Program-made: the position numbers and the translations under genes
Origin: Clostridia bacterium
GTDB taxonomy: Bacteria; Bacillota; Clostridia; CAKSNL01; HGM11501
Assembly: GCA_017390225.1 (NCBI GenBank)
Contig: JAFPCL010000179.1
Span: forward strand, 1 to 17,498
Direction: 5' to 3'
DNA: 17,498 bases
Shown: positions 8,386 through 16,013 of the stretch, piece after piece
Layout: the number at the start of each line of letters is the position of its first letter
How positions within the stretch are numbered: the first letter of the stretch is position 1
The notes under the pieces: model-generated
The model's input: the letters and a program-made list of their open reading frames with translations, nothing else
Databases searched by the model: none
What the model was told of the DNA's origin: nothing

Positions 8386-8571
8386 ATGAAAGAACAAAAG
8401 AAAGAAAAATGCCCGCAAAGAGCGATGTTTTTAGCCGATGAAATGGAAAACGTGGCATCCATGCAGGAAGCCACGGGGATGATCCCCGTGCCGCCCCAAA
8501 GCGATGAAGAAGCGGAAAATTATGCTTCCCTGTATGATTTACCGTCGGAAAAGGATATTAAAAATAAATAA
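8386..8571 (+). CDS. Small acidic protein of unknown function
   Basis: A 61-residue open frame from the ATG at 8386 to TAA. An ATG at 8377 is in frame, but it overlaps the only ribosome binding site (AAAGGA, 8372-8377). That site sits 8 bases before 8386, so the second ATG is preferred. The protein has a Lys/Glu N-terminus (MKEQKKEK), a middle ENVASMQEATGMIPVPP, and an acidic tail with YASLYDLP. There is no signal peptide, membrane helix or cysteine pair; the only cysteine is in KCPQR. I do not recognise a family with a known role. Evidence that it is a real gene: good ribosome binding site, hairpins on both sides, and no competing frame. Its leader has no convincing sigma-A promoter. Confidence 0.6.
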   Translation: MKEQKKEKCPQRAMFLADEMENVASMQEATGMIPVPPQSDEEAENYASLYDLPSEKDIKNK

Positions 8572-8575
8572 CAAT

Positions 8576-8610
8576 AAGAGCCGATGCATTTTATCAGTGC
8601 ATCGGCTCTT
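8576..8610 (+). terminator. Perfect hairpin after the small gene, weak terminator
   Basis: A perfect 13-base-pair stem (AAGAGCCGATGCA at 8576-8588 with TGCATCGGCTCTT at 8598-8610) has a 9-base loop and starts 4 bases after the stop codon. Only a short TCTT follows before GTAG, so the U-tract is poor. It could act as a weak terminator or a 3'-end stabiliser. Confidence 0.6.
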
Positions 8611-8661
8611 GTAGATGGCACATATCATTTTTTATGATTGAAAATGATAAGGAATAGGGGG

Positions 8662-8710
8662 GGACCGCCCATTGTCAGACCGAAAATCTAACAATGGGTG
8701 GTCGGTTTTT
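8662..8710 (+). terminator. Hairpin with T-run between convergent genes
   Basis: GGACCGCCCATTGT (8662-8675) pairs with ACAATGGGTGGTC (8691-8703), with one G-U pair and a 15-base loop, followed by GG and five T (8706-8710). The T-run serves + strand transcripts. Read on the - strand, the hairpin is followed by a C-run, so it is at best a weak stop for the surface-protein gene that ends at 8740. Confidence 0.65.
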
Positions 8711-8739
8711 ATGGAAAAGTACAGTTACAAATTTGAGAT

Positions 8740-11700
8740 TTACCAACGCATACCGAAATCAACCGTATTAGGTTTATTGGTATACAGCGAACGGGGGGCA
8801 ATGACTGTGGTGCGAAGGGCGGAAGCTTTGGAGGGCTTGGCAACCAGCGCTTTCACGGCAGAGGTGATAGCATCTTTATAGGTGATAAGCTCCTCGGCAT
8901 CCGGTGCTTTCGTGTAGTCAATTAAGGCAAGGGTCGCTTTTAAGGCTTTGACGGAAGCATCGGTGTAGACCGAAAGATCAGAAGGAATGGTTTTCAAGGC
9001 TTTTTCTATATCCTCATAGCCTTCTAAAACTTTAAGACCTGCAATGGCGTTGTGAATAGCGGTAGCATAGCCGTCTACAATCGACTGTTCGTTCATTTTC
9101 TTGCCTTGGACAACGGCAGATTTGGCAGTATTTAATGCCGCTACGGATTCTTTGGTGTAAACGTCAAGGTAGGCAGGGATTCTGCCGAGAGCAAAGGTAA
9201 CGGCAGTGTAATCTGCATCTTTAAACACCAAAGCGGCGACCGCATTTTTGATTGCCAGCGCAAAGGCATCGACTTCTGCCTGACGATCGGCGGGCAGATT
9301 GTATACTACGGCTTTTTTGGCTGCGGTGACGGCTGCGGCGGTTTTGTCGGTGTAGACCGATAAATCTTCGGGAATGGAAGCAAGCGCCGCGGTAACCGCC
9401 GTGTAATCGGCAGGGTCTTTGGTTGCAAGATTCGAAACGGCATCGCGGATGGCTTTGGCAAAGGCATCAACCTCTTCCTGATGATCGATGGTCATGTCGG
9501 GAACAACGGCATTTTTGGCATTGGTGACAGCCAAAACGCTTTCTTCCGTGTAGATGGAAAGGTCGTCGGGGATGAGCGCCAGAGCTTTTTCCACTTGGGT
9601 GTAATCTGCTTTTTTCAGCGTGAGATTGGAAATAGCCTCTTCCAAAGAAATGCAGAACGCATCGACAAGGGACTGTTTGTCGGCAGTCAGATTGTAAACG
9701 ACGGCATCCAGTGCTTCTGTCAGTGCCGCGGTGCTTTCGCTTGTGTAATCTGTCAAATCCGAGGGGATGGTTGCAACAATTGCATCCAGCCGAGTGTAAT
9801 CGGCATAGACGGCGGGCTCTAAGTCTTCAATGGCGGATAAAATGTCACGTGCGTATGCATCCACACGATCTTGCTTGTCGGCACTGAGGTCATAGACGAC
9901 GGCATCAATGGCGGCTTGCAGAGCGCGGACAGATTCTTCCGTGTAGCCGGATAAATCTTCGGGAACGGCATCGATGGCGGCTTGCACAGCCGTATAGGAT
10001 GCAGGAGCAAAGGGAACTTCCAAACGGTCAATCGCCATGAAAATAGCATCTGCAAAGCCATTGACTCTTTCTTGTTCGATAATGGGCAATTCATAGACAA
10101 CAGCATTTTTGGCATCGGTGACGGCCTGTGCGCTTTCGCTTGTGTAGCCGCTTAAATCAGAAGGAATAGCGGCAATTGCATTTTCAACAAGGCTGTAATC
10201 TGCCGGCTTATAGACGAGCCCCGCAAGTGCATCGGAAATGGCAGTGGCATATCCGTCAACCGTCGTCTGCTCCTCTGTGGGCAGACCGAAAACAACGGCA
10301 TTTTTGGCGTCTGTGACGGCTTTTGCCGAGCTTTCCGTGTAGATCGTTAAATCTTGGGGAATACGGGCAATGGCGGCGTTTACAGCCGTGTAGTCAGCAC
10401 CATTGGACACCAAGGCGGCAACGGCATCGACGATGGCTTTTGCAAAGGCATCGACCTGTGCTTGCTTTGTAATATCAAGGTCATAGATGACCGCATTTTT
10501 AGCATCTGTGACAGCTTTTGCCGAGCTTTCCGTGAAGCCGGATAAATCGTGGGGGATGCCGGCAATGGCTTCTTCGACACGGCTGTAGTCTGCTTTTTTA
10601 AGGACAAGAGCTAAAACCGCATCACGGATAGCTTTGGCATAGCCATCCACGGTCTTCTGGGCAGATTGATTCTGACCATAGACAACGGCACTGATGGCAA
10701 GCTCTACGTCCTGTCTGCTTTCATCGGTGTACAGGCTGAGATCTTTGGGGACGGAAGCCAAGGCGTCTTTGACGGCAGAGTAGTCGGCAAGTGTTAACAT
10801 ATCGGCGCAGTCCATGATATACACGACAGCATCGACAATGTCATTTTCCACGGTTTTTGCATAGATGAAATATCCGTAGTTATTATGGACGGTTTCGCCG
10901 TTTTTAACATAGGCATTGTGGGCATTTACGTCTTCAAAGTTATCCTGTACGTCAAAGGCAACAGAGCGACCTGTCAGGTCTACATAGTAAACACTGCCCT
11001 TTAAGCGATGGTCGCGCAGGCGGGCAAGCTCTTGGATATCTTCATCGTCTTCCACGACGGTTTCACTTAAAATAAAGATACTGCTGTCGGATTTGATGCG
11101 TTCTTCCGCAACATAGCCGTACATGATTTCAATGTCGTCTTTGTTTGCGTCTTTGCCGCTGAAATAGTAGCCCTTGCCGTCGGAGGCGAGAATATCGGAC
11201 ACGTCGGACAGAAGGCGCAAGTGGGCAATTTCACCATCGGAATTAAAGGTTGCGGCAATAACGTCGCCTGTTTTTATATCGTCATAGGAAATATCTTTTT
11301 TATGTGTGATTCCGCCGGCGGTGACAATCTCACGATCAATAGAATAATCGTCTGCCATGAAGAACTCACGTTCATTGTTTCGACCGCCGGTGTAGCCGTA
11401 GACGGCTTCGCGGCCATCGTCGTTTTTGTCGAGAGAATAGCCTGTTTCGCTGACAACGATAAAGCGTGTGCTGTTTTCAACAAAACTGCTTTGGGTATAC
11501 AGAAGGATGGCATCGTATGCACCGTCGTCGCCATCTTCAGAGACAAAACCGTAACCACGATACTTTTTGCCGTCGCTGAATACGGATTTATAAGAGGCGA
11601 GAGAAAAGCTTTCTTCATTATCAAGGTTTCCACCTTTGACGGTGATAATCAGCGTTTTGTCGGTCACATCCATTTTACCCAGGGTATAGTCATCTTTATC

Positions 11701-13680
11701 AAACAACTGCTCGGAGAAATAATTGCCGGACAAATAGCTTTCTGTTAATGCACCGTAAGAGGGAATGTACAGCTCATTGATTTGACCGGAGCTGTTGAGT
11801 CCGTATTGCAAAAGACCGGAGCCGGAAATTTTGAGGTCTGCCAAAGAAGCGGTGATATAGCCATTCGACCAAGCGCCGATGTTTTTCATGAAATCTTCGC
11901 GGTCGGAGCTACGGTGGGTTTCATTCTTGCGATACACGGAAACTTTTTCTGCCAAATCATATTCCACCCAGTAGCCGTCACTGTCAAAGAGGCGGAAGCT
12001 GATGGAAAGATCCTTGCCGAATTTGTCTTCTTGTGCGGCGGTGGCAAACAGGTAGGCATAGCCGTCCATGGAAGAAGCGGCGGAAGTTCTGTCGAAATAG
12101 ACAAGATAGCCGAACGTGTTGAGATAGAATACGCCTGTATCGCCGACAGAGATGTTTTTCAGAGAATTGTCTGATGTGTATTCGTATCTTGTGCCGCCAA
12201 CGATGTATTTATTGCCGGTCTTTCCCGAAAGTTTGCCACGAATGGTGTCGGTGCAAACATAGGCTTTCACGACGGTTTTGCTGTCGTTTTCAACGATGGT
12301 GAGCACATCACCGGCTTTCAGCTCTTTCAAAGAAACAGAATTTTCGTCTTTTGTGAGGGTAATCCATGCATTGTCGCTTTCGGGATCAAGATAGCGACTG
12401 CCACCGTTTTTGAAGGTGACTTTGCCCGTGCGGGTGTTGACTTCGGAAACCACATAATCACGGGAAATGACTTCAAAGAAAACATAGTCGGCATTCTTAT
12501 CCGCACTTTCGTTTTCAAGAAGCGAAAGGTTGCCGTATGTGCCGCCGTAGCGAGCAATCAAATCCTCAAAGGAGGCATTGCTTTCTTCACTGTTCACGAA
12601 AATTTTTGCATTTTCATCTATGCGGTAGGTGGCATCATCGTCGTCTTTTAAGGTGTAGAACCCTTTTTTGTTGAAGGTTACACTGTCATTTTCAATATTG
12701 GAAAGGGAAAGGGAGATGTTTTTATTTTGTGTGCCACGGGGGGAGATGGCAACCAAACGGGTGGTTTCATCTTCTTCGTCGTGGAATATGTATGCCGTGA
12801 CGGCGTAGCCCAAGTAGTCTGCGGCGTTGGTAGAACCAACAGAAATTTTTCCGCCATCCGGAAGAACATCTTCACCGTCTTTTTCAATCACAGAGCCGTC
12901 TTTATTGCGGAGCAGAATATACAGGTCTTCTTTATCGACATTCGTGTTCTGCAAATAAGTTTCGGTGACATAGGCATTGATTTTGGTAACATCCAGATAG
13001 TTTAAAAGCAGTGTTTCTTTTTCATAGCCACCGGTGCCTGTTACGGTGTACTCGGGGCTGTCGGGATTCCAGCCGGTTTGCTTCATCATGGGTGCTGTGA
13101 GGGCATTGTATGCCATGCGGGCAACAACGGAGCGCTTAGCGGCTTCGCCGGCTTGCCCGGTAGCACCTTTGGTCAAGCCAAGCTCGGAGGCAACAGCCAA
13201 AAAGCCTGTGGGGTAGCCACCGCGCTGGATTGCCATGGGATAATAGCCCAGGGTGCAAACAAGCATTTTCACAGCCTGCTCATAGGTCACGGGATCGGAG
13301 GGGCCGAACATACCGTTGCCGTAGCCTGCAATGATATTGTTGTAGCCGGACAAATAGTTGACGTAGCCGGAAGACCAATGCGAGGCGGGAACATCTGTGT
13401 ATAAATTCAAATGGGTTGTGCCGCCAATCATATCACGGGCACCCAAAAGGCAAGCGATAATCTTGGCAACTTCGGCACGGGTGATGGTGCCGTTGGGCTT
13501 GAAATACAAGCCGTCGGATTCCTTGTAACCGTCTAAAATGTTGAGATCCACCAACATGTTGACGGCTTCGGCATAGGAATCGTCTGCATCCACGTCCACA
13601 AAATCAGCGGCGAAGCTGACATTTACGGCAGTGGACAAAAGCAGGGTGAGGGATAAAACAAAAGCTAAAAGTTTTTTCAT
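8740..13680 (-). CDS. Large SLH-domain surface protein with ten C-terminal helical repeats
   Basis: The 1646-residue protein is exported and probably bound to cell-wall polymer. It begins with a Sec signal peptide (KK, hydrophobic core LLAFVLSLTLLLSTAV, likely cut after Ala24). Three SLH domains follow: 27-83 (ITRAEVAKIIACLL), 94-149 (YTDVPASHWSSGYVNYL, GMFGPSDPVTYEQAVKML) and a more diverged third at 154-200 (RSVVARMAYNAL). Residues of about 210-960 form a long, apparently beta-rich region with many short GY/VxV segments and acidic loops; I do not recognise an enzyme in it. Residues 965-1615 are ten tandem repeats of about 65 residues. The tail has no sortase motif, so attachment should be through SLH. 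AAAGGAGA (13687-13694) is 6 bases before the ATG. Length and architecture fit an S-layer or S-layer-associated protein; substrate or partner is unknown. Confidence 0.9.
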   Translation of the reverse strand: MKKLLAFVLSLTLLLSTAVNVSFAADFVDVDADDSYAEAVNMLVDLNILDGYKESDGLYFKPNGTITRAEVAKIIACLLGARDMIGGTTHLNLYTDVPASHWSSGYVNYLSGYNNIIAGYGNGMFGPSDPVTYEQAVKMLVCTLGYYPMAIQRGGYPTGFLAVASELGLTKGATGQAGEAAKRSVVARMAYNALTAPMMKQTGWNPDSPEYTVTGTGGYEKETLLLNYLDVTKINAYVTETYLQNTNVDKEDLYILLRNKDGSVIEKDGEDVLPDGGKISVGSTNAADYLGYAVTAYIFHDEEDETTRLVAISPRGTQNKNISLSLSNIENDSVTFNKKGFYTLKDDDDATYRIDENAKIFVNSEESNASFEDLIARYGGTYGNLSLLENESADKNADYVFFEVISRDYVVSEVNTRTGKVTFKNGGSRYLDPESDNAWITLTKDENSVSLKELKAGDVLTIVENDSKTVVKAYVCTDTIRGKLSGKTGNKYIVGGTRYEYTSDNSLKNISVGDTGVFYLNTFGYLVYFDRTSAASSMDGYAYLFATAAQEDKFGKDLSISFRLFDSDGYWVEYDLAEKVSVYRKNETHRSSDREDFMKNIGAWSNGYITASLADLKISGSGLLQYGLNSSGQINELYIPSYGALTESYLSGNYFSEQLFDKDDYTLGKMDVTDKTLIITVKGGNLDNEESFSLASYKSVFSDGKKYRGYGFVSEDGDDGAYDAILLYTQSSFVENSTRFIVVSETGYSLDKNDDGREAVYGYTGGRNNEREFFMADDYSIDREIVTAGGITHKKDISYDDIKTGDVIAATFNSDGEIAHLRLLSDVSDILASDGKGYYFSGKDANKDDIEIMYGYVAEERIKSDSSIFILSETVVEDDEDIQELARLRDHRLKGSVYYVDLTGRSVAFDVQDNFEDVNAHNAYVKNGETVHNNYGYFIYAKTVENDIVDAVVYIMDCADMLTLADYSAVKDALASVPKDLSLYTDESRQDVELAISAVVYGQNQSAQKTVDGYAKAIRDAVLALVLKKADYSRVEEAIAGIPHDLSGFTESSAKAVTDAKNAVIYDLDITKQAQVDAFAKAIVDAVAALVSNGADYTAVNAAIARIPQDLTIYTESSAKAVTDAKNAVVFGLPTEEQTTVDGYATAISDALAGLVYKPADYSLVENAIAAIPSDLSGYTSESAQAVTDAKNAVVYELPIIEQERVNGFADAIFMAIDRLEVPFAPASYTAVQAAIDAVPEDLSGYTEESVRALQAAIDAVVYDLSADKQDRVDAYARDILSAIEDLEPAVYADYTRLDAIVATIPSDLTDYTSESTAALTEALDAVVYNLTADKQSLVDAFCISLEEAISNLTLKKADYTQVEKALALIPDDLSIYTEESVLAVTNAKNAVVPDMTIDHQEEVDAFAKAIRDAVSNLATKDPADYTAVTAALASIPEDLSVYTDKTAAAVTAAKKAVVYNLPADRQAEVDAFALAIKNAVAALVFKDADYTAVTFALGRIPAYLDVYTKESVAALNTAKSAVVQGKKMNEQSIVDGYATAIHNAIAGLKVLEGYEDIEKALKTIPSDLSVYTDASVKALKATLALIDYTKAPDAEELITYKDAITSAVKALVAKPSKASALRTTVIAPRSLYTNKPNTVDFGMRW
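8836..10788 (-). repeat. Ten tandem 65-residue helical repeats within the SLH protein
   Basis: The repeats occupy residues 965-1615. Each has the pattern ADYxxVxxAIxxIPxDL, then SxYTxESxxAVxxAKxAVVY, then xxQxxVDxxAxAIxxAIxxLV, predicting a three-helix module. Starts in reading order are close to nucleotides 10788, 10594, 10399, 10204, 10003, 9808, 9613, 9415, 9220 and 9022, a DNA period of about 195. The pattern resembles FIVAR-like modules of Gram-positive surface proteins; that name is inference. Repeats 2 and 3 are very alike at DNA level: blocks at 10311-10342 and 10506-10537 differ at few positions. The tenth repeat is the most diverged, starting GYEDIEKAL instead of ADYxxV. Confidence 0.93.
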
Positions 13681-13736
13681 GAGAAATCTCCTTTCTTTTT
13701 ACGATTCTTGAAAAAATCTTTTTTGGCTACAATCAT

Positions 13737-13765
13737 AGTATACCAAATCTGTTTTTTTTCGTCAA
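13737..13765 (-). promoter_or_regulatory. Sigma-A promoter of the SLH protein gene
   Basis: On the - strand, TTGACG (13760-13765) and TATACT (13737-13742) are 17 bases apart, with an A-tract in the spacer. The expected start is near 13730, giving a leader of about 50 bases before the ATG at 13680. Both boxes are close to consensus, as expected for an abundant surface protein. Confidence 0.88.
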
Positions 13766-13779
13766 TGGATTTTGAAAAG

Positions 13780-13808
13780 TGTAACGGTAAAGTAATGAAC
13801 AGGTTACA
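13780..13808. promoter_or_regulatory. Possible operator upstream of the SLH promoter
   Basis: TGTAAC (13780-13785) and GTTACA (13803-13808) form an inverted repeat with a 17-base spacer, beginning about 15 bases upstream of the -35 box. Additional GTAA copies lie between them. The position suits an activator site. The half-sites are only 6 bases, so chance is possible. Confidence 0.35.
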
Positions 13809-13826
13809 ATTTGTACATATTTTCCC

Positions 13827-13863
13827 AAAAAAAACGGAACATCCGCAAAATGCAGATGTTCCG
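13827..13863 (-). terminator. Intrinsic terminator of the oxidoreductase-isomerase operon
   Basis: Read on the - strand, CGGAACATC (13863-13855) pairs with GATGTTCCG (13843-13835) around an 11-base loop, and eight T follow (A-run 13827-13834 on the + strand). It lies 15 bases past the isomerase stop and just upstream of the SLH promoter region, so it insulates the two - strand units. Confidence 0.93.
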
Positions 13864-13878
13864 CTGATAGATAAAAAA

Positions 13879-14709
13879 TCAGAAACCGATGGATTTTAAA
13901 TATTCGCGGCTCAGGCGCACGGATTCCATACGGGGACGGTCGGGGGACTCGTCTTGCTCCACGATGAGCGTGTGGGTGCCGGCTTTTTCGGCGGCTTCGA
14001 TGAGGGCGGGGACGTTTTGTCTGCCCATGCCTAAGGGACGGTATTCAAAGCCTTTATCGCCATTGGAAACATCCATGGGGTTGCCTTCGTCGTCAATCAA
14101 ATTGTAGACAGGGCCTGCGGCAAGATTCTTGCAATCAAAGTCTTTAAGGTGCACAATAGGGGCGCGGCCTTGATATTTTAGAATATAAGCGCAAGGATCA
14201 ACGCCGGCGTAGTGCACCCAGCAGGTGTCGATCTGCGTGCCTAAAAGGTCGGCAGGCACGGTTTCATAGAGCCAATCAAGAACGTACTTACCTTCAAAGG
14301 TTTTAAATTCAAAATCGTGGTTGTGGTACAGAAGGTACATATCATTTGCTTTCAAAAGCTCGCCGGTTGTGACGATGTCCTTGACCAAGCCATCAAAGTT
14401 TTCGGTACCTTTTTGCATTTCGGGGCCCGTCCAGGGAAGGGCAACGTATTTGGCACCCAAGGCTTTGATATAGTCTACGGCTTTTTGGCCGCTTTCTAAA
14501 ATCCAGGGATAATTCTGGTGAACGGAAACGCATTTTAAACCGAATTCATCCAGATAGCCGCGCAGTTCTTCGGCGGTTTTATTGGCATAGCCTGCAAATT
14601 CTACGGTGTCGAAGCCCATTTCTTTTAAATCGTGCAGGCAAGCACGGGGGTCGGCGTTGAATTCATCACGAACGGAATACAATTGAACGCCAATGTTGAA
14701 TTTAGACAT
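13879..14709 (-). CDS. Sugar phosphate isomerase/epimerase family TIM-barrel protein
   Basis: This belongs to the xylose-isomerase-like (AP endonuclease 2 fold, COG1082) family: metal-dependent TIM barrels that isomerise, epimerise or cleave sugars and keto-sugars. The 276-residue length is normal. Probable metal-site residues are Glu134 in YHNHDFEF, Asp161 in QIDTCW, His187 in HLKDF and Glu251 in VEQDES. The N-terminus GVQLYSVRDEF and DTVEFAGY are also typical. The frame opens at a GTG (14718), but that codon overlaps AAGGAG (14718-14723). The ATG at 14709 lies 8 bases after the site and is the likely start. The gene follows the Gfo/Idh/MocA gene by 95 bases on the same strand and ends at a terminator. 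The pair suggests consecutive steps on one sugar substrate; which one cannot be read from sequence. Confidence 0.88.
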   Translation of the reverse strand: MSKFNIGVQLYSVRDEFNADPRACLHDLKEMGFDTVEFAGYANKTAEELRGYLDEFGLKCVSVHQNYPWILESGQKAVDYIKALGAKYVALPWTGPEMQKGTENFDGLVKDIVTTGELLKANDMYLLYHNHDFEFKTFEGKYVLDWLYETVPADLLGTQIDTCWVHYAGVDPCAYILKYQGRAPIVHLKDFDCKNLAAGPVYNLIDDEGNPMDVSNGDKGFEYRPLGMGRQNVPALIEAAEKAGTHTLIVEQDESPDRPRMESVRLSREYLKSIGF

Positions 14710-14758
14710 AGATAACACTCCTTAACAAATCATATATAAAAATGGCATATAACGTAAC

Positions 14759-14780
14759 GGGAGGGCATGGAGGCCCTCCC
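14759..14780 (-). promoter_or_regulatory. GC-rich hairpin between oxidoreductase and isomerase genes
   Basis: GGGAGGGC (14759-14766) and GCCCTCCC (14773-14780) form a perfect 8-base-pair stem with a 6-base loop. No T-run follows on the - strand, so it is not a normal terminator. It lies in the 95-base gap inside the operon and could trim expression of the isomerase or protect the upstream mRNA. Confidence 0.55.
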
Positions 14781-14804
14781 ATACATTGAAATTTATAGGA
14801 TGGA

Positions 14805-15965
14805 TTAAATTTCGGGGATATCAAGGACGATTTCTTTGCCTGCCTGGGAGGACTTGACGATACCGTCGATAATCGCCTGATTGTAGATAATCTGAGAAGA
14901 GGGAACGGGTGCGGGGGCGTTGTTCTTAATAGCATCCAAGAAGGAGCGAACCTTTTCATAGAAGCAGTCTACATTGCTTGCAATCGGCGGAATCACGGTT
15001 TCAACCTGAGAGCCTGCAACTTCGGAGTAAATCTTCAAGGGGCCACCAATGGAGCCGTTCCAACATTCGGTGGAGGGGATACGCAGAGAGCCCTTGGTAC
15101 CCATGATGATGGTGTCTCCGGGGGTGTCGAGATTCATTGCCCATGCAATACGGAAGTCTAAAATGATGCCGCCTTCCAGACGGATGAAGCCTGCGGCGAA
15201 GTCGTCAACAGCGAATACATCGGCATATTCGGGATGACCGGGATAGGTTGCGGGGTCTTTACCGAAGAAATCGGAGATATAACCGGTAACGGTGAGGGGC
15301 TTGGGATAGCCGATGGCATTCAATACCATGTCGAGGGAGTAGCAACCGATATCACCCATAGCGCCGATTGCACCGGTGTCTGCGGCGATGAAGCTTGTGC
15401 CGAAGGGCGTGGGAATACCGCGGCGACGACCGCCACCGGTCTGGATATAGTAAATCTTACCCAGAACGCCGGAATCCACAACTTCTTTCACTTTCTTCAT
15501 ATTGGGATCAAAACGAGGCTGGAAGCCGATGGACAGAACCTTGCCGCTCTTCTTTTCAGCTTCGCGGATAGCAATAGCTTCTTCCAGGGTGACGCACATG
15601 GGCTTTTCCAGAAGCACGTTTACGCCTTTTTCCAAAGCATATATTGTACATTCGGCATGGGTTTTATTATAAGTACAAACGCTGACAGCATCGAGCTCTT
15701 CGTTGTCGAGCATTTCTTTGTGGCTGGGATAGGTGCGAACGCCCTCGAGACCCCATCTCTTGAAAAATTCATCGGCTTTGCCGGGGACAAGATCTGCACC
15801 GGCAACGATTTCAACGTCGGGCATCTTCATGTAGCTGTTGATGTGGGCATCGCAAATCCAACCCGTACCGATCAGACCGACCTTTAATTTACGGGTGGTG
15901 TCGATTTCTTTCGGGCCTTCTTGATTGTTTTTGAAGGCATCCATAATTTCCTGATTGTTTGCCAT
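14805..15965 (-). CDS. Gfo/Idh/MocA family NAD(P)-dependent oxidoreductase
   Basis: The family oxidises or reduces hydroxyl/keto groups on sugars, inositols or glycosides. The 386-residue protein has a Rossmann motif, KVGLIGTGWICDAH (28-41), the EKP motif with catalytic Lys121 (VLLEKPM), SIGFQPRFDP, and a C-terminal sheet domain with GAMGDIGCYSLDMV. The first 27 residues (NNQEIMDAFKNNQEGPKEID) form an extra polar tail before the Rossmann strand. There is no internal start nearby that would remove it. AAGGAG (15978-15983) is 12 bases from the ATG, longer than usual. In the common DxGxHxxD motif the His position is Tyr, a frequent variant. First gene of a two-gene operon with the isomerase; substrate unknown. 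Confidence 0.92.
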   Translation of the reverse strand: MANNQEIMDAFKNNQEGPKEIDTTRKLKVGLIGTGWICDAHINSYMKMPDVEIVAGADLVPGKADEFFKRWGLEGVRTYPSHKEMLDNEELDAVSVCTYNKTHAECTIYALEKGVNVLLEKPMCVTLEEAIAIREAEKKSGKVLSIGFQPRFDPNMKKVKEVVDSGVLGKIYYIQTGGGRRRGIPTPFGTSFIAADTGAIGAMGDIGCYSLDMVLNAIGYPKPLTVTGYISDFFGKDPATYPGHPEYADVFAVDDFAAGFIRLEGGIILDFRIAWAMNLDTPGDTIIMGTKGSLRIPSTECWNGSIGGPLKIYSEVAGSQVETVIPPIASNVDCFYEKVRSFLDAIKNNAPAPVPSSQIIYNQAIIDGIVKSSQAGKEIVLDIPEI

Positions 15966-16013
15966 AGTAAAAATTCACTCCTTAATTTTGTCGCAGGTTA
16001 TACCCATAGCTTT

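Noticed and set aside
8836..10788. Regular repetition considered as a CRISPR array
   Set aside because: The 195-base period lies within one reading frame and keeps a protein pattern; there are no identical short repeats with unique spacers and no cas genes.
11221..11748. 175-codon + strand frame inside the surface-protein gene
   Set aside because: It is a shadow of the - strand gene, with no ribosome binding site and no known motif.
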